From Methanomassiliicoccus sp. UBA345 (lineage in GTDB: Archaea; Thermoplasmatota; Thermoplasmata; Methanomassiliicoccales; Methanomassiliicoccaceae): a stretch of 8,850 bases of DNA. The translations under genes and the position numbers were made by a program. The DNA lies in the NCBI GenBank assembly GCA_002504525.1, contig DATD01000006.1:19959-28808 (forward strand), given 5' to 3'. Below the pieces are notes generated by a model. The model was given only the letters and a program-made list of their open reading frames with translations. It had not been told where the DNA came from and made no database searches. Each line of letters starts with the position of its first letter. Positions within the stretch are counted from its first letter, which is position 1. Positions 1-5,206 of the stretch are shown here, in pieces.

Positions 1-71
1 CATACCTTCTGCTTCATCAACAGCTCCTCTATCTCCTTTCGATCGGTGATCTCCTTCTCCCTAAGCCTCAT
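1..71 (-). CDS. Partial N-terminus of a pyridoxamine 5'-phosphate oxidase-like (NimA-type) protein
   Basis: Reading the minus strand from an ATG at 71 gives 23 codons, MRLREKEITDRKEIEELLMK and then QKV, and runs off the left edge. The last two bases (TG) would begin a Cys or Trp codon. The pattern 'M-R-x-x-x-K-E-I-T-D-R-x-E-I-E-E-[IL]-L' followed by a Cys is typical of archaeal proteins annotated as pyridoxamine 5'-phosphate oxidase family / NimA-like flavin-binding split-barrel proteins, which are small cytoplasmic FMN-binding proteins. A TATA element lies 27 bp upstream of the ATG, so the mRNA is probably leaderless; this supports both the start and the strand. Only the leading helix is visible and no catalytic or flavin-binding residues can be checked, so the family call rests on recognition of the N-terminal motif. 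Confidence 0.6.
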   Translation of the reverse strand, partial: MRLREKEITDRKEIEELLMKQKV

Positions 72-94
72 GAATTAAAAATTGGTTATCTGCC

Positions 95-102
95 CATATA
101 AA
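95..102 (-). promoter_or_regulatory. TATA box for the minus-strand gene starting at 71
   Basis: The minus strand reads TTTATATG here. Its centre is about 27 bp upstream of the ATG at 71, the normal distance from an archaeal TATA box to the transcription start. Transcription would therefore begin at or next to the start codon, giving a leaderless mRNA. No convincing purine-rich BRE can be picked out by eye. Confidence 0.55.
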
Positions 103-191
103 GTGATTGACCGTTCGTAGTGTCTTAACGATAGAGAGCAATGGGGAGATTGGCTCGAATGGTGCCCATTTATGGTCAAAACTATTAGTCG

Positions 192-205
192 AAAAAGGCA
201 AAAAA
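192..205 (-). terminator. T-run terminator after tRNA-Pro
   Basis: Just past the 3' end of the tRNA the minus strand carries two T tracts (TTTTTT then TTTTT, separated by GCC). Archaeal RNA polymerase stops at such tracts without needing a hairpin. The placement, 8-21 nt after the encoded CCA, suits termination of the tRNA precursor. Confidence 0.5.
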
Positions 206-212
206 TGAGAAC

Positions 213-289
213 TGGTGGGGCCGGCCAGATTTGAACTGGCGTCTAGGCGTCCCGAACGCCCAAGTATGACCAAGCTAGCCCACGGCCCC
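213..289 (-). tRNA. tRNA-Pro (anticodon CGG), CCA encoded
   Basis: The minus strand folds as a tRNA from 289 to 216, with CCA at 215-213. The acceptor stem is GGGGCCG with CGGCCCC (7 perfect pairs) and the discriminator base is A. The anticodon stem is GGGCG with CGCCT (one G-T pair) and the loop is TTCGGGA, giving anticodon CGG, which reads the proline codon CCG. A 4-nt variable region is followed by the T arm GCCAG / TTCAAAT / CTGGC. There is no intron. The total is 74 nt without CCA. The D arm is weak: in this alignment G10-T25 and G11-C24 pair, but C12/A23 and T13/T22 do not. The G18G19 and A14 positions look normal. A TATA-like element lies upstream and T tracts lie downstream. Confidence 0.95.
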
Positions 290-320
290 GTGGGTCTGGG
301 TGGGCTAATATGGAGGCGGG

Positions 321-328
321 TTAAAAAA
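321..328 (-). promoter_or_regulatory. Candidate TATA (box A) for tRNA-Pro
   Basis: The minus strand reads TTTTTTAA. Its centre is 35 bp upstream of the mature tRNA 5' end, which predicts a start site about 9 nt before the tRNA, a usual short leader. The same T tract lies downstream of the TnpB gene on the same strand and could also help stop that transcript. Confidence 0.45.
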
Positions 329-344
329 GCTATCGACCCCCCAG

Positions 345-520
345 TCTTCTTCGCTCATCATGGCATGTGTGCGCACAAGGGCCAACTGCCCATTGACTAG
401 GTTAGAAGTGCCAACGGCCCTTTGTATGGACGAAGTCTGTCACTTCACATCTGCAGGGGCTTGCAACTGGACTCGGAATACTCTTGGGCACCCGAACAGC
501 CCTCCTCATCGTCCGTCGCA
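345..520 (-). ncRNA. Candidate TnpB guide RNA (omega RNA / reRNA), approximate extent
   Basis: In known TnpB systems the guide RNA scaffold overlaps the 3' end of tnpB and runs to the right end of the element; the guide is copied from the flanking DNA. Here the corresponding minus-strand segment covers the last codons of tnpB and the 100 nt beyond. It contains an inverted repeat that could form a stem (422-416 with 383-377), a small AAGT/ACTT hairpin near 445-433 and a 10-bp palindrome at 368-377. The exact right end of the element is not recognisable by eye, so the scaffold end and the guide start are not assigned. The call rests on position and pairing potential only. Confidence 0.35.
377..422 (-). 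repeat. Inverted repeat downstream of tnpB
   Basis: AAGGGCC at 377-383 is the exact reverse complement of GGCCCTT at 416-422, leaving a 32-nt loop. Within it the hexamer GCCAAC occurs twice in direct orientation (381-386 and 410-415). A perfect palindrome TGTGCGCACA at 368-377 abuts the left arm. Subterminal hairpins of this kind mark the ends of IS200/IS605 elements, and this one sits where the right end would be expected. Confidence 0.5.
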
Positions 521-1599
521 TTCGGCTGGTTGGCGTGCAGCCTGCCCATTTCGATCTTGCCAAAACGGGCAATGTTCCTCGAGGCGTTCAGGTCGGCGTC
601 CAGTTGATGGTTGCACTTCAGACATCTGAACCAACCGCGGACACGGTTCCCCCTATCTATGTGGCCACATCGTGAGCATTGCTGTGAGGTGCAGGTCGGG
701 TCGATGAACACGACCTGCTTGCCCCCCTCCTCCGCTTTGTAGCTGAGGAACTCTTCAAACTGATTATATGGCCACTGTTGGAGTTTGACCTTCAGGCCCT
801 TTGTGACCCACCGCTGGCGGGCGATATGGCTCAGATCCTCGAGCGCGAACACGGAGTAATTCATGTTCGCAATTTCCTTGGTGATTCTATGGCTCTCGCA
901 GGCCACGAACCGTTTCTCTCGACCGGACATCTCCTTCAGTCTTCTCTTTGCCGATCGAGTGCCTTTGGCCTGTAGCTCCGCCCTGTTCTTGGCGTACCTT
1001 CCTCTCACACTATTGATGCGTTTGGAATCAAAGAAAACGTTGTTCGAGCATACGGCGACCTTGTTGATCCCCCTGTCTATGCCCAAAATATCCCCCTCTT
1101 CCCTCGGCGGTGCCTCCTTCTTCACCATCACCCCAATGTAGAACTCCTTTCTCTTCCGTTCATACATGATGTTCGACGCTCTGACCTCCCATAGCATGTA
1201 TCGATTGAAGTCGCGCGGGAAGTAGCACGTGGTCTTTATCCTGCCATCCACGGAGGCTAGGCTCACCGTCCCTTTTGAGATATGCACACTGGCCTCCCTT
1301 CTCATATAACGCATGGCCGCATATGTTCGCCGATGGGGGGCCTTTTTCAACCTGGCGACCTTCAGCGCCTCGCATGCCTGGTCCTTGGCTGTTAGTACCA
1401 ATGCTGCAGGAAGGTCAGGCACCTCTTGCCTGATAGTGTGATACACGCCATGGTGAACGGCGAACTTGTTTGCGTTCCTGTTCTGGTAGCCCCACTGAGC
1501 GGCAATCTCGAATGCTCTCGTATACGATTCCATGGTGCGCAGCAACGAGGCCTTCTGCTCGTTGGTCAGCGCCATCTTGAGTTTGAGCGTTCGGATCAT
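445..1599 (-). CDS. tnpB: RNA-guided endonuclease TnpB (IS200/IS605 family)
   Basis: The product resembles full-length TnpB, the RuvC-type DNA nuclease guided by an RNA from the element's 3' end and ancestral to Cas12. The open frame begins at 1611 (388 aa), but the ATG at 1599 gives the family-typical start MIRTLKLKMALTNEQKASLL (384 aa) and is preferred; neither has a clear ribosome site. In the 388-aa numbering, RuvC-I is GIDRG with Asp179, RuvC-II is ALEDL with Glu258, the zinc ribbon is CSRCG (C312, C315) plus FRCLKC (C330, C333), and RuvC-III is DADLNASRN with Asp340. All three acidic catalytic residues and four zinc cysteines are present, so the nuclease should be active. The N-terminal part (about 1-170) matches the recognition lobe region. 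An acidic tail of about 40 residues follows RuvC-III and overlaps the likely guide-RNA region. There is no sign of a frameshift. Confidence 0.92.
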   Translation of the reverse strand: MIRTLKLKMALTNEQKASLLRTMESYTRAFEIAAQWGYQNRNANKFAVHHGVYHTIRQEVPDLPAALVLTAKDQACEALKVARLKKAPHRRTYAAMRYMRREASVHISKGTVSLASVDGRIKTTCYFPRDFNRYMLWEVRASNIMYERKRKEFYIGVMVKKEAPPREEGDILGIDRGINKVAVCSNNVFFDSKRINSVRGRYAKNRAELQAKGTRSAKRRLKEMSGREKRFVACESHRITKEIANMNYSVFALEDLSHIARQRWVTKGLKVKLQQWPYNQFEEFLSYKAEEGGKQVVFIDPTCTSQQCSRCGHIDRGNRVRGWFRCLKCNHQLDADLNASRNIARFGKIEMGRLHANQPNATDDEEGCSGAQEYSESSCKPLQM

Positions 1600-1611
1600 G
1601 CAGCAAGTCAT

Positions 1612-1862
1612 GAGCCAACGATCTCATCTTGGCGCCCGCTACAATCAGACTAGCACTCATCGCCGAGAATTGCTAATTAGGGCCGAGAGGCATTTATCCA
1701 ATGTCGGGCAAGTTCGCCTCAATGGCGCCCTGACCTGCGTCAGCATCAAAGGATGGCCGTTATGGCACTGACCCCGCGGCGATGCTGGCCTCACGTGGCT
1801 TCGGGATTTGTCGATTACCACTCTCGACATTTTTAAATATACACTTGCCGTCTCGCCGCACA
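1612..1862. other. Non-coding region between tnpB and the HMG-CoA synthase operon
   Basis: No credible gene is seen. The segment is shared by two divergent units: tnpB (minus) and the regulator (plus). A minus-strand TATA-like GGATAAATG near 1691-1699 could serve tnpB. The 1730-1787 part has two potential stems: CTGAC / GTCAG at 1730-1734 and 1739-1743 with a 4-nt loop, and CAGCATC at 1741-1747 with GATGCTG at 1781-1787. The two overlap and so are alternatives. They may be a left-end hairpin of the element or an operator for the regulator; nothing decides between these. The regulator's TATA box is at the right end. Confidence 0.5.
1831..1840 (+). promoter_or_regulatory. TATA box of the HMG-CoA synthase operon
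   Basis: TTTTAAATAT is a strong archaeal TATA element in otherwise GC-rich DNA. Its centre is about 27 bp upstream of the ATG at 1863, so the operon mRNA should start at or within a base or two of the first codon and be leaderless. This is the main reason for choosing 1863 rather than the in-frame ATG at 1782, which lies upstream of the TATA box. Confidence 0.7.
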
Positions 1863-2546
1863 ATGAGAGACCAGCTGCGCGAGAAGATCGCTGGTGAGAT
1901 CACCCTGTCGGCGGACGCGGGCAAGACCATCCGCAAATGGAGGGAGGAGTTCAAAATCTCCCAGCAGGAACTGGCCAGGCATCTAGGTTTCTCACCATCG
2001 GTCATCAGCGACTACGAGTCCGGGAGGCGGAGGTCGCCAGGCATAACCATCGTCCGGCGCATCGTCGACGGGCTGATCGAACTGGACGAGCGCACCGGCG
2101 GAGAGGTGCTGAAGCGCTACGACCTTGGGGAGAAGCATGACTGCATCATCAGCATCAACGAGTTCCAGACCAGCCTTTCGGGCAAGGAGTTCGTGGAGCT
2201 GATGGAGGGAGAGATGCTAACTCCCCGGGTTCCGATGGAATGTCACATCCACGGTTACACGGTCATCGATTCCATCAAGGCCATCACCGCCCTGAACTCG
2301 TTCGACTACCTGAAGATATACGGATGGTCTAGCGAGCGCGCGCTCATATTCACCGGGGTGAAGTTCGGGCGCTCTCCCATGATCGCCATACGTGCGCACC
2401 CCCTCAAGCCGAGCATGGTGTGCTACCACCGTCCGGAGCACGTCGATGACCTTGCCCTCAAGCTGGCAACGCTGGAGGGAATCCCTTTAATCAAGATCGG
2501 ACTGCCTGTCGGCACCATAGTCGACAGGCTCAAGAAGTTAACCTAG
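1863..2546 (+). CDS. XRE-type HTH transcriptional regulator heading the HMG-CoA synthase operon
   Basis: This is a 227-residue cytoplasmic DNA-binding protein. Residues about 20-78 form a Cro/C1-type helix-turn-helix, with IRKWREEFKISQQELARHLG, then SPSVISDYESGRR as the recognition helix and the usual 'S-x-Y-E-S-G-R' ending. The remaining 150 residues are a separate domain with no motif I can name, containing alternating beta-type stretches and GYTVIDSIKAI. They plausibly bind a ligand or mediate oligomerisation. The arrangement fits the archaeal predicted regulators often found next to HMG-CoA synthase (COG1709-like, from memory). The frame is open back to an ATG at 1782, but the TATA box at 1831-1840 places the leaderless start at 1863. 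The stop is 10 nt before the synthase ATG, so the two are co-transcribed and the protein may autoregulate the isoprenoid operon. That role is inferred from position. Confidence 0.85.
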   Translation: MRDQLREKIAGEITLSADAGKTIRKWREEFKISQQELARHLGFSPSVISDYESGRRRSPGITIVRRIVDGLIELDERTGGEVLKRYDLGEKHDCIISINEFQTSLSGKEFVELMEGEMLTPRVPMECHIHGYTVIDSIKAITALNSFDYLKIYGWSSERALIFTGVKFGRSPMIAIRAHPLKPSMVCYHRPEHVDDLALKLATLEGIPLIKIGLPVGTIVDRLKKLT

Positions 2547-2556
2547 AGTGGATACC

Positions 2557-3615
2557 ATGGACGTAGGAATCGTAAGCTACGGCGCGTACATTCCGCGCTA
2601 TCGCATCGTTCCGCAGGAGATCGGGAAGGTGTGGGGCACTGACGGCGAATCGATGAGCCGCAACCTCTACATCATTTCCAAGTCCGTGCCGGGACCGGAC
2701 GAGGACGTGATCACCATCGCCGTGGAAGCAGCGCGGGGAATGCTGCGCCGGTGCGATGTCGATCCCAAGGACATCGGGGCCATCTATGTCGGCTCGGAAT
2801 CGCATCCCTATGCGGTCAAGCCGACGGCCACCATCGTGGCCGAGGCCATCGAAGCGTCCCCGGACATGACGGCGGCGGACTTCGAGTTCGCCTGCAAGGC
2901 CGGGACCGCGGCCATCCAGTGCTGTATGGGGCTGGTGGGCTCGGGAATGATCGAGTACGGGCTGGCCATCGGCGCCGACACCTCTCAGGGGGCGCCGGGA
3001 GACGCGCTCGAGTACTCGGCCTCGGCCGGGGGCGCGGCGTTCCTGATCGGTTCCAAGAACATCATCGCCAAGATCAACCGCACCGTGTCGTACACCACCG
3101 ACACCCCGGACTTCTGGAGGCGCGAGGGGCAGGACTATCCGTCCCACGGCGGGCGGTTCACCGGCGAGCCCGCTTACTTCAAGCACATCACCGCCGCGGC
3201 CCAGCGCCTGCTGGATGCGATGGGCTCCAAGCCGTCCGACTACGACTACGCGGTGTTCCACCAGCCCAATGGCAAGTTCCCGGTGAGGGTCTCCAAGCAG
3301 TTGGGCTTCACCGACCAGCAGATCGAGGCCGGCCTGCTGACGCCGTTCATCGGGAACACTTACTCGGGAGCGGTGCCTCTCGGCCTCGCATCGGTCCTGG
3401 ACATCGCCAAGCCGGGGCAGCGCATATTCGCCGTGGCGTACGGCTCGGGCGCCGGTTCCGATGCTTTCGACATCACCGTAACGGACGAGATCGAGAAGCT
3501 GCGCCGTAACGCCGCCCCATCCATAAAGGACCTGGTGGAGCGGAAGAAGTTCGTCGACTACGCTACCTATGCCAAGTACAAGAACAAGATCAAGCTGAAG
3601 GAGGCAACAGAATGA
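2557..3615 (+). CDS. hmgS: Hydroxymethylglutaryl-CoA synthase, archaeal type
   Basis: It condenses acetyl-CoA with acetoacetyl-CoA to make HMG-CoA, the first committed step of the mevalonate pathway to archaeal isoprenoid lipids. The 352-residue length is normal for the archaeal family. It starts MDVGIVSYGAYIPRYRI, the family-typical N-terminus, so ATG 2557 is chosen over the in-frame GTG at 2548. The catalytic triad is intact: Glu81 in YVGSES, the acyl-accepting Cys113 in FACKAGTAA and His235 in VFHQPNGKFP. Asn267 in GNTYSG and the C-terminal AYGSGAGSDAF glycine loop are also present. The gene follows the regulator by 10 nt and overlaps the thiolase homologue by 4 nt (ATGA). Only a weak ribosome site precedes the ATG, so translational coupling is likely. 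The codons are strongly GC-ending, like the rest of the operon. Confidence 0.95.
   Translation: MDVGIVSYGAYIPRYRIVPQEIGKVWGTDGESMSRNLYIISKSVPGPDEDVITIAVEAARGMLRRCDVDPKDIGAIYVGSESHPYAVKPTATIVAEAIEASPDMTAADFEFACKAGTAAIQCCMGLVGSGMIEYGLAIGADTSQGAPGDALEYSASAGGAAFLIGSKNIIAKINRTVSYTTDTPDFWRREGQDYPSHGGRFTGEPAYFKHITAAAQRLLDAMGSKPSDYDYAVFHQPNGKFPVRVSKQLGFTDQQIEAGLLTPFIGNTYSGAVPLGLASVLDIAKPGQRIFAVAYGSGAGSDAFDITVTDEIEKLRRNAAPSIKDLVERKKFVDYATYAKYKNKIKLKEATE
3598..3604 (+). promoter_or_regulatory. Shine-Dalgarno site for the thiolase homologue
   Basis: AAGGAGG lies within the last codons of the synthase gene, 7 nt before the ATG at 3612. It fixes that start and shows that genes inside the operon use ribosome sites even though the first gene appears leaderless. 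Confidence 0.7.
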
Positions 3616-4781
3616 GAGAGGTCGCCATCATCGGCGTCGGAGATACCAAGTTCGGGGAGCTGTGGGACATGTCCCTGCGCGACCTGGGCATCCAGGCCGG
3701 CCTGTCCGCCGTGTACGATGCCAATCTGTCAGGGGACGAGATCGACGCGCTGTACCTCGGCAACATGTCCGCCGGAAAGTTCACCGAGCAGGAGCACATC
3801 GGAGCGCTCATCTCCGACTACTCTGGACTGGCGCGGGACCATATCCCTGCCACCAGGGTGGAAGCGGCCGGAGCGTCCGGGGGCCTGGCATTCAGGCAGG
3901 GCGTGATGGCCGTGGCGTCGGGCATGCAGGACATCGTGGTCGTGGGCGGCGCGGAGAAGATGACCGACGTGGGCGATACGCTCTCTACTGAGATCCAGGC
4001 CATGGCCGCGGACCAGCAGTGGGAGACGTCCTTCGGCGCCACCTTCCCGGCGCTGCACGCCATGATCGCCCGCCGGCACATGCATGAGCATGGGACGACG
4101 AGGGAGCAGATCGCCTCAGTGGCGGTGAAGAACCACAAGCATGGCGCCTTGAATCCGAAAGCGCAGTTCCAGAAGGAGATCAAGCTCGATTCGGTGCTGA
4201 GATCCCTCCCGGTGGCGGAGCCGCTGGGAATGTTCGACTGCGCCCCCGTCTCCGACGGCGGCGCGGCGGTGGTGCTGTGCCCCATGGACAAGGCGCGCAA
4301 GTACACCGACACGCCGGTGAAGGTGCTCGCATCAGCCCAAGCATCGGACACGCTGTCCCTGGCGAACCGTGAGTCGCTGTGCCGCTTCGACGCCACCACC
4401 CTGGCGGCCGAGAGGGCGTTCAAGAGGGCCGGCCTCTCGCCGAAGGACGTGCAGCTGGCCGAGGTGCATGACTCGTACACGATCTCGGAGATCCTGGCAA
4501 TCGAGGACCTGGGCTTCTTCCCCAAGGGGATGGGAGGACAGGCCACGGCGGACGGGCAGACCACGCTAGGCGCCAAGCTGGCCGTCAACACTTCCGGCGG
4601 CCTCAAGGCAAGGGGCGACCCCATCGGGGCCACTGGCGTGGCCCAGGTGGTGGAGCTGGTGCATCAGCTTCGCGGGGAGGCCGGCAAGCGCCAGGTCTCC
4701 GGAGCCGAAGTGGGGCTGGCCCAGAACGTTGGAGGGACTGGAGCCACGGTCGTCGTCCAGATACTGGGGAGGGTGAACTGA
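3612..4781 (+). CDS. SCP2-type thiolase homologue with substituted catalytic loops (annotatable as acetyl-CoA acetyltransferase, activity doubtful)
   Basis: The 389 residues match the archaeal thiolase encoded with HMG-CoA synthase over the full length: N-terminal VAIIGVGDTKFG, GNMSAGKFTEQEHIGALISD, GGAEKMTD, and a C-terminus close to SCP2/SCPx thiolases (QLRGEAGKRQVSGAEVGLAQ). In archaea such enzymes join two acetyl-CoA into acetoacetyl-CoA and sit in a complex with HMG-CoA synthase and a DUF35 protein. The active site is abnormal. The nucleophile loop 'ACASGG' reads AAGASGG, with Gly87 where Cys is expected. The GHP loop is GDPIGATG, with Asp336 for His. The C-terminal 'HN-G' loop is AQNVGG, with Gln371 for His. 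The HD-[CASF]-[FY] loop survives as VHDSYT (His286). The frame is otherwise complete, so this is not decay. It may be a structural or channelling partner, or use another chemistry such as the retro-aldol reaction of thiolase-like aldolases that pair with DUF35 proteins. Family membership is sure; the reaction is not. Confidence 0.9.
   Translation: MREVAIIGVGDTKFGELWDMSLRDLGIQAGLSAVYDANLSGDEIDALYLGNMSAGKFTEQEHIGALISDYSGLARDHIPATRVEAAGASGGLAFRQGVMAVASGMQDIVVVGGAEKMTDVGDTLSTEIQAMAADQQWETSFGATFPALHAMIARRHMHEHGTTREQIASVAVKNHKHGALNPKAQFQKEIKLDSVLRSLPVAEPLGMFDCAPVSDGGAAVVLCPMDKARKYTDTPVKVLASAQASDTLSLANRESLCRFDATTLAAERAFKRAGLSPKDVQLAEVHDSYTISEILAIEDLGFFPKGMGGQATADGQTTLGAKLAVNTSGGLKARGDPIGATGVAQVVELVHQLRGEAGKRQVSGAEVGLAQNVGGTGATVVVQILGRVN
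4767..4776 (+). promoter_or_regulatory. Shine-Dalgarno site for the DUF35 gene
   Basis: GGGAGGGTGA lies at the very end of the thiolase homologue. The GGAGG core ends 8 nt before the ATG at 4781. It supports that start, whose A is also the last base of the upstream TGA stop. Confidence 0.65.
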
Positions 4782-5179
4782 TGGCAGTCGCTCGCTTCTG
4801 GAGGGAGAACGCCTCCAGGTACAACCTCATAGGCTCCAAGTGCGGCGTCTGCGAACGGGTTTACTTCCCGCCGCGGTCCGTATGCCCGACCTGCCATCGG
4901 CTGTCGGTCGGCAAGATGGAGCAGTTCAAGCTGAAGGGCGAGGGAGAGGTGCTCACCTTTTCCATCGTTCACGATGCGCCGTCGCAGATGGAGATGCAGA
5001 AGCCCTACGTCATTGCCATCGTTCAGATGGAGGAAGGCGTCCGCATCACCGGGCAGATAATCGACGCCGAGCTGGACGAGGTCAAGATCGGCATGAAGGT
5101 GCGTACCACGCTGCGCAAGGTCAGCGATGACGGTCCGGCCGGCGTCATCAACTATGGCTACAAGTTCATGCCGATGTAG
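4781..5179 (+). CDS. DUF35 / OB-fold acyl-CoA-associated protein (zinc-ribbon plus OB domain)
   Basis: This is a small (132-residue) partner of the thiolase/HMG-CoA synthase complex. Family members have an N-terminal helix, a rubredoxin-like zinc ribbon and a C-terminal OB fold. In the methanogen complex the protein bridges the two enzymes and lines a shared CoA site. Here the helix is FWRENASRYNLIGSK (6-20). The zinc ligands are C21-G-V-C24 and C35-P-T-C38, all present, with the typical YFPPR between them. The OB domain runs from about 46 to the end, with GEGEVLTFSIVHDAP and PYVIAIVQMEEGVRITGQI. The start codon overlaps the upstream stop (TGATG), implying coupled translation and matched amounts. 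As the only non-catalytic scaffold expected here, it shows that the complex is probably still assembled even though the thiolase homologue looks inactive. Confidence 0.93.
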   Translation: MAVARFWRENASRYNLIGSKCGVCERVYFPPRSVCPTCHRLSVGKMEQFKLKGEGEVLTFSIVHDAPSQMEMQKPYVIAIVQMEEGVRITGQIIDAELDEVKIGMKVRTTLRKVSDDGPAGVINYGYKFMPM

Positions 5180-5190
5180 TCACAAACCAC

Positions 5191-5206
5191 TTTCCTTCCT
5201 TTTTTC
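5191..5206 (+). terminator. T-rich terminator of the HMG-CoA synthase operon
   Basis: TTTCCTTCCTTTTTTC begins 12 nt after the DUF35 stop codon. A pyrimidine-rich stretch with a six-T run right after the last gene is a typical archaeal intrinsic terminator, and no hairpin is needed. Confidence 0.6.

Larger units (their letters stand above)
340..1680 (-). mobile_element. TnpB-only IS200/IS605-group element (IS1341-like), boundaries approximate
   Basis: The segment holds one intact tnpB flanked by non-coding DNA and lies between a tRNA gene and the HMG-CoA synthase operon. No TnpA (Y1 HUH transposase) frame is present on either strand, so the element would depend on a TnpA elsewhere or be a domesticated or stranded copy. 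This family makes no terminal inverted repeats or target duplications, so the ends cannot be fixed from one copy. The given limits cover tnpB, its 3' hairpin region and its likely promoter region. Comparison with an empty site would define the ends. Confidence 0.5.

Noticed and set aside
213..289. tRNA-Pro as attachment site for an integrated element
   Set aside because: No second copy of the tRNA 3' end and no integrase gene is seen in the window, and IS200/IS605 elements do not integrate into tRNA genes by tail duplication.
1782..1862. Upstream in-frame ATG that would add 27 residues to the regulator
   Set aside because: The added part would cover the TATA box at 1831-1840, and its sequence (Cys/Arg/Leu-rich) is unlike the family start. 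The leaderless ATG at 1863 fits better.
2548..2556. In-frame GTG start for HMG-CoA synthase, three codons upstream
   Set aside because: It sits one base after the regulator stop with no ribosome-site spacing. The family start is M-x-VGIV, matching ATG 2557.
2530..3261. Long minus-strand frame (243 codons) opposite HMG-CoA synthase
   Set aside because: It is antisense to a gene with intact catalytic motifs. GC-rich codons produce such open antisense frames, and the translation is Arg/Gly/His-rich with no family pattern.
2751..3509. Plus-strand frame of 252 codons within HMG-CoA synthase
   Set aside because: It is an out-of-frame, low-complexity Arg/Gly/His-rich translation, which is a compositional artefact.
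3860..3885. Frameshift or sequencing error as the cause of the missing catalytic Cys
   Set aside because: The reading frame is continuous with correct family residues on both sides (RVEAA before, ASGGLAF after), and restoring Cys would need two substitutions in the codon.
3818..4633. Minus-strand frame of 271 codons opposite the thiolase homologue
   Set aside because: It is a shadow of a full-length conserved gene, with no promoter or ribosome site of its own and a translation without a recognisable domain.
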